Source: Eopsaltria australis (lineage: Eukaryota > Chordata > Aves > Passeriformes > Petroicidae). Taken from it: a stretch of DNA of 64,000 nucleotides. Positions 13,401-23,417 of the stretch are shown here, piece after piece. Location: assembly GCA_034509425.1 (NCBI GenBank), contig JAVTVJ010000041.1, forward strand, positions 62,001 to 126,000. The letters are read 5' to 3'. How positions within the stretch are numbered: the first letter of the stretch is position 1; every line of letters begins with the position of its first letter. The position numbers and the translations under genes are program-made. The notes under the pieces are model-generated. The model was not told the DNA's origin and searched no databases. It worked only from the letters and a program-made list of their open reading frames with translations.

Positions 13401-16400
13401 CTAAGGAAGCCATTGTACCAGTAAGAAATCCAGTCCTGCTGTAGGTGAAGGAAGGGAAGAAGCTCCTTCTGACCTGTAACTGGTGCTTTAATTGTGTGGT
13501 CCCTCCTGGGTGACACTGGAGTGTATTGCATTCCGAAGGCTGCTGAGGGTTTACAGCCCTTCCTGAAGAGTTTATCATGCCTGTAGGTGTTTCTGAAAAT
13601 GCCTGAGAACTGGACCTTGGAGGAATTTTTTGCTGCTACTGGTTATTGAGCATGACACCTTAGCAATAGTTCATTCAACAAAGAAAAGAACAGAGTCCTC
13701 TGTGTGTGTAATATTTCCAGACAAAAGCCACAGGTTGTCACGCTGAAATTGTTTGAGGCTTTTCCCCTGCACAAGGCCTGTAGGTATTGCATTCTGAGCT
13801 GGCTGTTGGACAGACAGATGTCAGTTGTGTGAGTTAAGCAGCCTGAGCAGGTGGAAGGTGTCCCTGCCTCTGGTGGGGGCTTGGGCTGATGATCTTTAAG
13901 GGTTCCTTCCAACCCAAACCCTTCTATGACTGAGGGAAGCCATAAAAGTCATAGGAGACAGAAATCAGCATGAAAGTGTCACATCAGAGTGTGTGCTGCA
14001 AGGGCTGCCCTGGAGGTGCTCTGTGCTGGGACACACTTGTAAACACACAGAACAAGAGCAGGAGTTCCTGCACTGTCAGAATTGCCCTGTTCAACTCCAC
14101 GTTCTCTGTTCCACCACACTGCACATGATTCCTCCTGCAGGAATAAATCCTTCCCTCTGAGAGTGGGGAGGCCCTGGCACAGGTTCCCAAAGAAGCTGTG
14201 GCTGCCCCATCCCTTGAAAGTTTTCAAGGCCAGGTTGGACAGGGCCTGGAGCAACCTGGGATAGTGAAAGGTGTCCCTGCAAGACCTTAAAGCAAGATCA
14301 GCTTTAAGGTCCTTTACAGCCCAAACTGTTGTGATTCTGTGAAATACTGATTTTCTGCACAAATCTGGTGAAAAGGGCAAAGTCTTAAATGAGCCTAATG
14401 TGTTTTGCTATTTGAATTAGTTTGAAATGCACTTAAGCTGATGAGTTGCATCTCTGTCAGTGCTCTAGATTTAATTTTATCTTTGATGAACAGTTAGAAC
14501 ATATTTAGGCTTAATAATTAAATTTCACGCCATGTTATCTTTAATTTGACAAGATTTTTGTGAGAGACAGTTTGAGCACATTTTCCTGAACTTTCTGAGC
14601 ATTTCTTTGCATATTTTGTTTTTCTCTGTCACGATTTTAGAAAAATTCCTCTGTCTAGGAAAGACTGTAACAAATTCTAAATTAGATTTTCTTCCCTTAG
14701 ATTGCAAAGAACACATCACAGAAGATGCCAAACCAGAATCCATCAGTGACACAGCTGACCTGGCTCTGCCACCTGAAATGCCAATTTTAATTGATTTCCA
14801 TGCTCTGAAAGATATCCTGGGTCCACCCTTGTATGACATGGAGGTAACATCCTTATTTATTTCTGTTTGACTGCTGGTTCTGGCTGCTATGATTAGTGCT
14901 ATTGACTGAGTTTGTACATTGTTAACAACTTTAAAATATGCTAATAACAGCCCTGTGTTTCTCTGTGTTTCAGTCTGTTAGCACCTAAAGAAGTTTTTAT
15001 TTTCGTTTAATTCAGGGTACGTTAACAATGTTATGCCCTGACTTTTCTATTAGCAGAGGTTCCTGCAGCAGTGCTTAAGAATGTGCTGGTGTTTTTTCAG
15101 TTTGAAACAATTTTGCTTTTGTTTGGGGGATGTTTGGTGGTCTTGGGAAAGAAGCCAAAAGTAGAACCCAGGAATCCTGTCCCTGCAGCAGCTGTGCTAA
15201 GGACTGTCCCTCATACCTCCTTAAAGCCAGGCAGCATTTTTGGGTATCAAAACCACTTCAGTTTGCACCAGAAGTTCTCAGACATTCTTTAGGTTAATGT
15301 GACTCTTAGCTATTAAAATGTTTTATGATCAGTCAGGCACCTCCAGCTCTGCTCCTCAGTAGGCATATTTCACATTTTTTTGCTTTCTCCCATCTGTATT
15401 TTGCTCTGTTCTATGGAAATACCATCAGTTAAAGTAGTTTGTTAGTTTGGGATTCTCATTTCACCACTGACACTGCAGTTGTTCACTCTTTCTGAGAACT
15501 TTCCTCTTACAATTCTTTTCTCCTAAATCAGAGGACCAGACTTCCAGTGGGATTTGGAGAACCAAAAGGGGACAAGATGTATGGGGGAAAGAGGAGAGAA
15601 AATGAATTATTGTTAAGGAGTGAGTCAGTTTTTAGACCTCAACTGAGACTTTGGGATATGAAGATTTTACCATGGGAGAGATTCTTAAGGGAGAGCCAGA
15701 AATGAGGAAACAAACTGAAAGGAGACAGTGCCACTGATTGTGACAGAGGATGGTGATGGGGACAAGGTGGGAATGGGAGACAAGGAAGATAAACGGCCAA
15801 CAGGCCAGTGCCTGGTGACTCTCTGGGCTGAGTTCATTCACATGGGTGCTTTGGTGGTTTATTTTTTTACTTTCAGACATTAGAAGAGTTTGCTCTTTAG
15901 GCAGGTGACTCAATTGTCAGCAACTTACATTTGTTCTTTCCAACTCTCAGGATCCACTGTACCCAACAGGAAGATCACACAAATTTAAAAATTCAGTGCT
16001 AATATGGGACTTTTCTGAGGTGTTCTGCCTGGTTTTGATCTTGTTTCTGGAGTCGACTATTCATTTAAATTTGGCAGTGTGGCTGTGCTGGAAAATAATT
16101 TCTCCTATTTTGTCTTTTTTTTACAGATCAAATAGTGCAAGTAAAATTTTTAAAGTGTGGTTTATGATTTCAAGTATACAAATACAGGAGTGCTGGGTGG
16201 GGGGGTTTCTTTTGTGGGTTTTTTGTTTATTTGTTGTGGTGTCCACAATAGATGCCATAAAGCTGCAGATAAGCATTTCTTGGCTGTGCTGGCCTATGTA
16301 AATTGAAATAAGACTGATTTGAAGCTTGTGACTTCTGTATCAAAAGGTTTTCTTAACATTTCCATATTTAGAAAGCAAATTTAGTGCATAAATAGAAGTA

Positions 16401-19400
16401 GAGATGAATCCACACAGATCAGTTCCCCAAGCAGCCCAGGATTTCTTCTCATGTACTATTTGCTGTAGTTATTAATGAATGAATATTTTCCAGTTGTGTT
16501 TTTTCCATGCAAATTGCTCAGATAACAATTCCTATTTCAAGGAATTTTCCCAACTAATATGTTATTCCTTAGAATTTTCCCAAGTCCCCCCAAGGTTCTT
16601 TGGAGGAGCAGAGCTCCTGCTCTGGCAGGTGTGTGAGGCTGGCTGCTGTGTGCTCTGCTCTGCACTCACTGCCTGGGGCTCCTCTCTGCCTCTGGCCTGA
16701 GAGCTTCACCCTGGGCCTGCATTTTGCCATTTGTCAGTGGCTGAAACAAAGACACCACGGGGGCAGCCACTGTGTCAGTACCTGCATGAGGCTGAGCAAA
16801 TGGAACTGAAAACATGACAGGACTTAATTGATCTGTTGTCCTTCAGGGAGTTCCTGACACAGGGGTTCATCTTTCAGCTTTCCAGGGCAGTGCTTGGCTG
16901 TTGTCTGCAGAGCTCTCCCAGCAGGAAGATGTGACACAATATTCAGCTCCTACTTGCTGGATTAACTCATTTATCACAAATAAATAATCTTATGTGTCTC
17001 CCTACAAATAAATAATCTTATGTTGGAATAAATCACATAGTGAGGCTTTGAAAGAATAATCTCAACAGTTTAAAGGGTAAAAGATTTAATGAAATGTTTC
17101 AACACAGCACACTTTTGGGGGAAAGGTTTTCTAACATATACAGTGAGTTTATAACAAACTCTGTATTTTTGGTGTGGATTTGGGGGGTTTTCTAGCTTTT
17201 TTTTTTCTTTGAAGCCTTAATTCTGCTCAAGTAACAAAACATTATTGGCACCACAGGAAGGCCCATCAGGATTGATTTAGATCCTCATAACTTGAGTGCA
17301 GTTGAAGGGACAGAAGCTGTAGGTCAGGGAAATGGCCTGTTCTAGGAAATGAAAGTCCAGATGCCATAAAAGAATGGCTCTGTTTCATGGGACATGCACA
17401 GTTCTAATTAGGGGAAAAAATAGGGTGTCTTTTAGAAGCAAAACGTGTCCAAAGCGCAGGTTTAGATTGGCATGTTTATCTAAGGACTATCAGTGTTGTG
17501 GTGATATTTCTGGGAAATCCTCCTCCCTCAGAGGGAAGCCACTGTTAATGTGCTTTGCCAGCAGTGATTTGCCAGGGAATGAATCAGAAGAGTAGAAAAA
17601 AGGTTTGTACAGTCAGGCTGGGAGAACCTGTGGAAGGAAAACAAACATGCTCACAGCCAGCAAGTGACTGAACTGGTTCTCATCTTCCCATGGTGAATCA
17701 GGGACTTACCAGCTTCTTGTACTTTACACTGACTTAGTGTTGCTCTGAAACTGCAGGTGGTAACCTGAAATACTCTGAAATAAATGACTGTGCTGAATGT
17801 TAAGACTTTAATTGTGCAGTGTCCAAGCAGCTAAAATGTATCTGACAGTATGTTCATGTACTCAGAGTACAGCTAAATCACAACTGGGTTGGTCTCATCT
17901 ACAAAAATTTTCAAACCCCAAGACTCCATGTAGGTCAGTGACATCATCATCTGAGAGACATGACCAGTCATTGGCTAATTTGAATGGTCATTTTTAATTG
18001 AAGTTGTTTAGAAAGTGTAAGAAAGGATTTATTCTAATTTAAATTCATCTGACTTTTGGTGAGAAGAAATTATTTAGAGGTGTCAGGAGTGATCTGGTCT
18101 TGTGGAGCTCCCTGGAACACTTTGTGGGTGTCTCATGTAGTCCAGTGTGTTTCCTCTGAGTGTGGGGGTTGTGTGGCTCTGGCTGTGTGTAGGGATTTCC
18201 ACGGGGCTTTTCTGCAGCCACATCTCCAAGCTGCCAGGGCGTTTGCCACGTGTGCCAGGCATCAGGCTCAGGAAGGGCTCAGCTGAGGAGGCTGCAGCAG
18301 AGGTGCTCCAGTCTCTCCATGACAGCAGGAGAGGTTGCTTGGCTTTGGAGGCACCAGTTCATGCAAGGAACAATGGTCCAAAGGTGATCAGCACCTACTG
18401 CACAGCCGGTTTCTCTTACCAGATCTCAACTGACTTGTGAAAGTAGGAGGAGGTACCTGCCTAGACTGAGGATAGAGGAGGGAGCCTGTGCTAAGTGATG
18501 AGTCTTCAGAATCATTTGGGTTTTGATTGTTGTCCCATTTGCTGTTTTCTGCCCCTGAGTTCTCAAGCAGTCTCTAAACTCTTTTCAGTTGATCCAGAGT
18601 CCAGTCTAAACAAACTGAAACAAAACCCCCAAATCAACAAACCTTGTTGATGGCTGCTTTGGGCTGGGAGAGGGTGTGGACAGTTAAATTTGTTCATTGC
18701 ACCTGTAATGTTTAAAACCTTGATGGTTTGCCAAAATAGCATTGTCTCCAGTGCAGAGGGGAACGTTCCAGTGTTAGGTTTCAGTGTAACCAGGATGAAC
18801 TGACTTTGTTAACCTGAGTTACTAAAATAATCAGAGTAAATCAATGTAACTAATAACACACAGGGAATGAATATAGAAACTGATGTTAGCAACAATGAAA
18901 ATGCTTGGTGAGGTATTTTGATACCATAAAAGTGAAATACACTATTCTGTACAATTTTCTTAAAAAAAGAAAGCCTTCTTAGCTAAATCATGCCAATGAA
19001 AGCAAATGGCAGGGTGTTGGTGCCAGTGCACAGGTAAGGGAGAGCCCCAGGAGAGAAGGGGCTGTGTGGTTTCCCTGGCTTTGGCTGCCAGTGTAGCTGC
19101 CGACTTGCTTGGCTGCCTGTAACTCCTAAAGGGACTCTGTCAGGTGTCCCCTCTGCCTGGCCTGGGAACACATTCACATTTCTGCTGTTCCAAAGAGTTT
19201 GTAAATGTCTGTAGGGAACAACATTGGGGGCTTGGCTGGCCACAGCTCAGGCAGTGCCACCACCTTTACAAAGGCTTTTAGGGAACACTGGGAACAGAAC
19301 TGGCTCTGTCCCAGGAGTAACAGTCAGGCCAAACACACTCCAGCACATGGGTTATACCACATAAACATCCAGTCAGGATTGACGGAATACTTGAAGTCCT

Positions 19401-22400
19401 TTGAAGAGTAAGATCCCTACAGTGTTTTTGGGGGCGGGGAAGGGTTCAAGAACGACACGCCCAGATGCTTGCTATGGCCTTAAGCTAAGCTGCCACATAC
19501 AGCTCCTGTTGTATAATTAGTGTTTACACATATCCAGAACTACTGCTGCATTAAATAATAAATTAAAATATAAGAGATCAGACACTTGGCTTAACTTCTG
19601 TGTTTTGCTGGGTGCAGTTGTTTCAAAGCCAACGATCAAATTGTTTTTGCGATGTTTTTTTTAATGGCTGTTTCCTAAACTGCTTCCTGTGTTTCCTTCA
19701 GGTGTCTGAGCGCCTCAGCCAGCCCGGGGTGGCCATCGGCCTGGCCTGGACCCCGCTGGGAGGGGAGATCATGTTTGTGGAGGCGAGCAGGATGGATGGG
19801 GAGGGCCAGCTCACCCTCACGGGGCAGCTGGGGGACGTCATGAAGGAGTCGGCTCACCTGGCCATCAGCTGGCTGCGCAGCAACGCCAAGAGATACCAGC
19901 TCACCAACGGTGGGCATTGCTCGGGAATTGCACCCTGCAGCCCGGGGGGGTAGCAGTTCAGCACTTTGCTGAGTAACCCTGGCAGTTACTCACTGGGGAG
20001 ATGTAACAGAACAAGGGTTTCAGCCATGGGTGCTACCCTGAAGATGAGATCAGCTTCAGAGTGCCTTTGTGCTGTTCTTTCCCAGTTGCTGCCAAGCCAA
20101 GGTGGTTGTGGCCTGGCAGAACACGAGTTGTGTCTCCCTGCCGTAGCCTGGAAAGTAGTGGACAGCCTCAGTGCCAAGGTGCTTCTCCTTGGTTGTGGCA
20201 GACACTGCCTCTGACTCATTTTTACCCTCAAGCTTTCCAGCAGTACTTTCATGATGGAGAGAGAGATGGAAGTCTGTAGTTTTTCTCTGACAGGTTCTGT
20301 TACAAGGTTTTTGTAATCTAAGTTTTAGTATTTTGAGAATGTTCAGTTTGTATGGCAGCTGTGGAACTGCAGTGCAATAGGACTCTGGACAAGAACATTT
20401 TCACTATTTTTTTGTCTTGTGAAAATGTGCTTTCTAGATTGATCATCTACTGATCAGGCAAATAATTGACCAGTATCTGTCACTATTTGTGGACGTTTAG
20501 ATAGGTTAAAAACCAGAATGGAATTAATGTATGAAATGCTGCAGGTATTACCTGTGTGCATGTTTACCTCTCTGGTTTACACTCCAAGTACTCCATTACA
20601 GGTGAAAGGACGTAAATGAGTTTCACTTTATTATAACTGTGAATTTCTGTGGAGTGTTCTCTGAACGTTGACATTGATGGTTTGGGACCTAGAAATTCTA
20701 TGTAGAAATTCCTTGGTTTCCACATTAATCCCTACTCTCAATTTCCCAACACATGCGAATGCCAGGCTTCTTGGGTATCATGTTACAGTTTTTTTCTAGG
20801 AATCTGGATGCAGGAAAGCTCATTGGGATTTCTCTTTGTTGTTTTTTCCTAGGGCCTCTGCAATATTGTGTTGTATTTTTCAGCCTACTGCTAATAAATA
20901 GTGTCAAGGCTTTTAGTTCTTGGTGGGCTTTTAGAATTAAGACTGGGAACAAAATGGATTGAGATTTTTTACATTCAAACCATTCTTTTTTTCCTTAAGC
21001 TTCTGGAAGTTTTGATCTCCTTGACAACACTGACATCCATCTGCACTTCCCAGCTGGAGCTGTCACAAAAGATGGACCATCTGCTGGTGTTACCATAGTA
21101 ACCTGCCTTGCTTCACTCTTCAGTGGGCGGCTGGTGTGCTCAGATGTAGCCATGACAGGAGAAATTACACTAAGAGGCCTTGTTCTTCCAGTAAGCATCA
21201 TTTGAGAAAAGGGCTAAGTTGTATTAATTCTCTCCATTTTGGATATAAAATCTGTTTATAGCCACTTAGAAAACCAGAATCTTGCTGGATCATTCCATAG
21301 CAGCAGTGCAGTCTCTGCTGGTGCAGTTGGAAGAGGCCAGGCTGCTGCAGGACTGCTCCACGCCTCTGCTTTGCCTTTCAAGCTAAAGCCAGCCCTGATG
21401 TGGATTTCTGGGAAAATAGATTAAAATGTCTACTTGGAAAGGAAACCACAAAGTCTTAAAATGCAAGATGGCTCTATAGTCTGTACTGCAGTTTCTAAAT
21501 GTGCTTCCTCAGACTGTTGGTACAGAACTACTTCTGATGTCTTTGAAAAGTTGCCTTAAACCTCTCACAGTAACTGCACACAGGTTACTCCTGAATCCAT
21601 GGATCTATTTTCAGGTTTCTCTTAAATGTTGTTCCTTGGATGCAGCTCAGCCAAATGGGTTTCCATAAAGTTTTGTCAAAGCATGAGGGCAAAGGCGGCA
21701 TTCAAACAGAGTTTAGTTAAATGTCAGTAGAGCCTGGCACAGGTACTGATACAGGAGTTACCCTCATACCAAATGATGGACAGGATCTTGTTTCCTGCAG
21801 AGGAGACAGAACCAGAGGTGCCATGGTAGGCAGTGGCCCGGAGGCTCTGGGGGCAGAGACTGACAGGACAGGCCATTGTCCAGGGCTCTGGAGCACCCTG
21901 CAGTGCGTGCTGTGAGCCAGGCTAGCCCTGCAGCCACTGTCCTGCCTGCCCCAGGCACTGACCACACTGCACCTGCTGCTAAAGGTGTGGGCAGAGATAA
22001 GGCACCTGTAAATATTAAACCACGTTCTCCTCCTTCCCCAGGGGAGTCTGGAATCTTGCTGTTATCAGTGACTGAATTTCCAGGGCGCTGCCAGGGACTG
22101 CCCTTGCTGCTGAGTGTGCAGCACTGCCCAGATCTCTGGGTCACCATGAGGGTCACGGGTCACTCCTGCCCTGTGTCACAGCAGCCTGAGGTTTGCCCTT
22201 TGTGCTGTAATACAGACCTTTCTCCTTTAAGGCATTGTAAAAGTACAAATTTTGCTCTAAGGCGACCTTCAGGAATAAAAGGGAGTTTAGGGGACGAAGC
22301 TACAGCTGTAAGAAAAACTAATTTAACCCCCCTGTTTACACCTCATTAGCTATTCAAGCAGGAGGCTCAGTGGAACAGTGCCTGCTGTAGCACAAGCATC

Positions 22401-23105
22401 TCTCCACTCCTGGAGCACAGGTTTGCTTTGCTGTGCATTTTCTGTTGTACAGCTCAGGTTATTTTTCATGGGACACTGCTTCCTTAGGACTCCCTTCCCC
22501 CTAAATCTAGCACTGCCTTTATCTGAAAAATCTTCTGTTCTGATGCAGGTGCTGGATTTTAGCACACAATATAAAAAAAACCAGAGCGAAGGCTACTTTT
22601 GTTAAAGAAATTCCTGAAAAGCAATGACTTTTCCCCTATTGATTCTCTTGTACCTGCACCCCTAGATTTTTCTCTTGTTATTTGCTGTTACAGAAAGAAT
22701 ACTGTAGCATATTACCATATTTCCCTCATTAAGCACATGATGAGCTACAACTCTGACTGCACTTTTAATTGCTTTCCTAAATGACTGAGGGAGGCAGAAC
22801 CTTTCATCAAAATTTAACTCCTGATGTGATGCTACTGTATTAGATTAGTTCATTGTTTTTATACATGTATGTCTTTTTCTTAGGTTGGGGGGATTAAAGA
22901 CAAAGTGCTGGCAGCACACCGAGCTGGGCTGAAGAGAATTATCATTCCTCAGAGAAATGAGAAAGATCTGGAGGAGATTGCGGCGCACGTGCGGCAGGAG
23001 CTGACCTTCGTGCTGGCCGGGTGCCTGGACGAGGTGCTGAACGCAGCCTTCGACGGGGGCTTTGCAGTCAAGGCCAGGCTTGAGCATCTCAACAGCAAGC
23101 TGTAG
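4342..23105 (+). CDS. LONP2: LONP2, peroxisomal Lon protease, C-terminal 391 residues (seven exons)
   Basis: LONP2 is an ATP-dependent serine protease of the peroxisomal matrix. From family knowledge it degrades damaged or unassembled matrix proteins and takes part in processing PTS1 enzymes of beta-oxidation. Exons 4342-4492, 5013-5139, 6179-6312, 14701-14843, 19702-19909, 21000-21190 and 22884-23105 total 1176 nt and join without a frame break through intron phases 1, 2, 1, 0, 1, 0. All six introns are GT/AG. Taking the human length of 852 residues, these exons encode about residues 462-852. In order they hold the end of the AAA+ ATPase (sensor 1 and arginine-finger region ending LLDRME), the helical small domain ([14 protein letters not shown]), a variable linker, and the S16 protease domain. 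Ser743 (codon 21080-21082, in DGPSAG) and Lys786 (codon 22902-22904, in GGIKDK) are 43 residues apart, as in bacterial Lon. The protein ends in SKL, a PTS1 signal. The N-terminal exons and promoter lie to the left. Confidence 0.96.
4493..5012 (+). other. LONP2: LONP2 intron (520 bp)
   Basis: Short phase-1 intron bounded by GTAACA and a T-rich tract followed by GAAG at the 3' end. The polypyrimidine run at about 5000-5008 supports the acceptor at 5011-5012. Nothing else was recognised inside. Confidence 0.9.
5013..5139 (+). CDS. LONP2: LONP2 coding exon b (AAA+ small domain)
   Basis: This 127-nt exon completes the split Gly codon, adds 41 codons, and leaves two bases of an Arg codon before the GTAAAT donor at 5140. 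It encodes [11 protein letters not shown] followed by a helical segment rich in Gln ([12 protein letters not shown]) and ends IIT plus R. This is the start of the alpha-helical small AAA+ domain that moves with the nucleotide cycle. Lon family members show the same YTxEEKxxIA pattern directly after the arginine-finger segment. Confidence 0.96.
5140..6178 (+). other. LONP2: LONP2 intron (1.04 kb)
   Basis: Phase-2 intron from GTAAAT to a TCCCACAG acceptor. It contains a perfect 10-bp tandem duplication (5901-5920, unit AGAAGAGCTC). I saw no transposon and no further exon. Confidence 0.9.
5901..5920. repeat. 10-bp perfect tandem duplication
   Basis: Two head-to-tail copies of AGAAGAGCTC lie in a LONP2 intron, each containing the palindrome GAGCTC. 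This is probably replication slippage. No function is inferred. Confidence 0.8.
6179..6312 (+). CDS. LONP2: LONP2 coding exon c (sensor 2, linker start)
   Basis: The exon is 134 nt: one base completing Arg, 44 codons, and one base of the next codon. The sequence [19 protein letters not shown] is the sensor-2 helix of the AAA+ module, where the Arg of GVR contacts ATP gamma-phosphate in Lon relatives. It continues [25 protein letters not shown], the beginning of the charged linker to the protease domain. The donor is GTGTGT at 6313. Read-through past it meets an in-frame TAG at 6358-6360, so splicing is required. The linker is the least conserved part compared with the mammalian protein as I recall it. 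Confidence 0.95.
8541..8619. repeat. Diverged tandem duplication, period about 41 bp
   Basis: Two imperfect copies lie head to tail, about 8541-8578 and 8582-8619. Each has a TATTTAC-type start, then GTTAAAATTAG, then ACT and a CTTGxAA end. The copies differ at several positions, so the duplication is old. It lies in intron DNA and no function is seen. Confidence 0.6.
13837..13930 (+). mobile_element. CR1-type LINE, truncated 3' end (copy 1)
   Basis: The segment has the typical CR1 3' end in order: GTGGAAGGTGTCCCTGCC, then GATGATCTTTAAGG, then TTCCTTCCAACCCAAACC, and a terminal TTCTATGAC. CR1 is the dominant non-LTR retrotransposon of birds. It has no poly(A) tail and ends in a short ATTCTATGA-like repeat, as here. 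The copy is severely 5'-truncated (under 100 bp), diverged, and encodes nothing. It inserted in the same orientation as LONP2. Confidence 0.88.
14141..14343 (+). mobile_element. CR1-type LINE, truncated 3' end (copy 2)
   Basis: About 200 bp read along the CR1 3' region: GAGGCCCTGGCACAGG, then AAGCTGTGGCTGCCCCATCC, CAAGGCCAGGTTGGACAGGG, GAGCAACCTGG, GTGTCCCTGC, CTTTAAGGTCC, CAGCCCAAACTG and a final GTGATTCTGTG. The order matches the avian CR1 consensus as I know it. There is no coding capacity: open frames overlapping it on both strands are by-products of the repeat. It lies about 210 bp after copy 1 in the same orientation. Both include the same terminal segment, so they are two separate insertions. 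Confidence 0.93.
14701..14843 (+). CDS. LONP2: LONP2 coding exon d (linker to protease domain)
   Basis: The exon starts after CTTCCCTTAG and ends with GAG before GTAACA at 14844 (143 nt: two bases completing Asp, then 47 codons). It encodes [20 protein letters not shown], then [20 protein letters not shown] and PPLYDME. The first part is the acidic linker. The second resembles the segment joining the AAA+ module to the S16 protease domain in peroxisomal Lon. It ends at a codon boundary (phase 0). Confidence 0.95.
14844..19701 (+). other. LONP2: LONP2 intron (4.86 kb)
   Basis: Phase-0 intron from GTAACA to a TTTCCTTCAG acceptor. It contains a 20-bp direct repeat with 28-bp period at 16976-17023. 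Several open frames of 60-117 codons are present, but none shows a domain apart from the one running into the next exon. I recognise no transposon inside. Confidence 0.88.
16976..17023. repeat. 20-bp direct repeat, 28-bp period
   Basis: Two identical copies of ACAAATAAATAATCTTATGT occupy 16976-16995 and 17004-17023, separated by 8 bp. Perfect identity in non-coding DNA suggests a recent tandem duplication. Confidence 0.85.
19702..19909 (+). CDS. LONP2: LONP2 coding exon e (start of S16 protease domain)
   Basis: The exon is 208 nt: 69 codons plus one base. It encodes [20 protein letters not shown], then [20 protein letters not shown] and [20 protein letters not shown], ending YQLTN. The GVAxGLAWTPxGG and [12 protein letters not shown] motifs are classic Lon protease-domain sequences. 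GC content is clearly above the flanking introns. The donor after AACG is GTGGGC at 19910. Reading through reaches a TAG at 19951-19953, so splicing is needed. Confidence 0.97.
19910..20999 (+). other. LONP2: LONP2 intron (1.09 kb)
   Basis: Phase-1 intron from GTGGGC to a TTTTTTTCCTTAAG acceptor. Nothing else was recognised inside. Confidence 0.9.
21000..21190 (+). CDS. LONP2: LONP2 coding exon f (catalytic serine)
   Basis: The exon is 191 nt: two bases completing Ala, then 63 codons, ending at a codon boundary before GTAAGC. It encodes [45 protein letters not shown] and [17 protein letters not shown]. The serine of DGPSAG (codon 21080-21082) is the catalytic nucleophile by family comparison. 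One residue before SDVAMTG is Cys (TGC, 21140-21142), where mammalian LONP2 and bacterial Lon have Arg as I recall. The change is close to, but not part of, the dyad. Confidence 0.97.
21191..22883 (+). other. LONP2: LONP2 last intron (1.69 kb)
   Basis: Phase-0 intron from GTAAGC to TCTTTTTCTTAG. An open frame of 157 codons (21876-22349, +) overlaps a locally GC-rich part. It has no domain and no splice logic linking it to LONP2, so I leave it as non-coding. Confidence 0.88.
22884..23105 (+). CDS. LONP2: LONP2 last coding exon (catalytic lysine, SKL end)
   Basis: The exon is 73 codons plus TAG at 23103-23105. It begins [20 protein letters not shown]. The second Lys of GGIKDK (codon 22902-22904) is the dyad lysine by alignment with bacterial Lon. 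The exon continues through the last helices ([14 protein letters not shown]) and ends LNSKL. The terminal tripeptide SKL is the canonical PTS1 signal read by PEX5, which separates LONP2 from the mitochondrial LONP1. The exon is strongly GC-rich compared with the surrounding DNA. Confidence 0.98.
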   Translation, partial: VGGIKDKVLAAHRAGLKRIIIPQRNEKDLEEIAAHVRQELTFVLAGCLDEVLNAAFDGGFAVKARLEHLNSKL

Positions 23106-23411
23106 GCACACAGGCTGAGGTCACTTCTCTCTCAAATTTCATAGCTCTTGATCTCTTTCAGCTACATTTAGGTATCAGGTACAACTATTAGCTAAGTGGG
23201 ATTGTCTGAATGGGAGTGTCAGTGCCATCAAAAGGAAGATGCTGCTGCAGTTACCAACCTGAAACTGCACTTTACAGGCATTTGCTGCTTTTTACCAGCA
23301 AAGAATTTTGAATCTCATTTCCTGATAGATTTGAGCATGCGAAAGAATTCCTTAGCCTGTCTGACACCTTTGTATGTGCGTGGCAGCAGCTGGTCACATC
23401 CTTAAAGACGG

Positions 23412-23417
23412 AATAAA
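23412..23417 (+). terminator. LONP2: Polyadenylation signal AATAAA, proximal, LONP2
   Basis: First canonical hexamer after the LONP2 stop, about 310 nt downstream. A GT-rich stretch (GGTGGGGTTGTTG) lies about 30-40 nt further on, which fits a downstream cleavage element. This is probably the proximal site. Confidence 0.55.

Larger units (their letters stand above)
6313..14700 (+). other. LONP2: LONP2 intron (8.4 kb)
   Basis: This is the largest intron in the visible part of LONP2. It contains two CR1-type LINE 3' ends (13837-13930 and 14141-14343) and a diverged tandem duplication (8541-8619). The 155-codon open frame at 9541-10008 on + and other shorter frames show no domain and are probably chance. 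No missing LONP2 exon is needed here: exons c and d join directly in frame and match the family without a gap. Confidence 0.88.

Noticed and set aside
18505..18535. CR1-like AGAATCATTTGGGTT
   Set aside because: The match stops after about 15 bases, so it is most likely coincidence.
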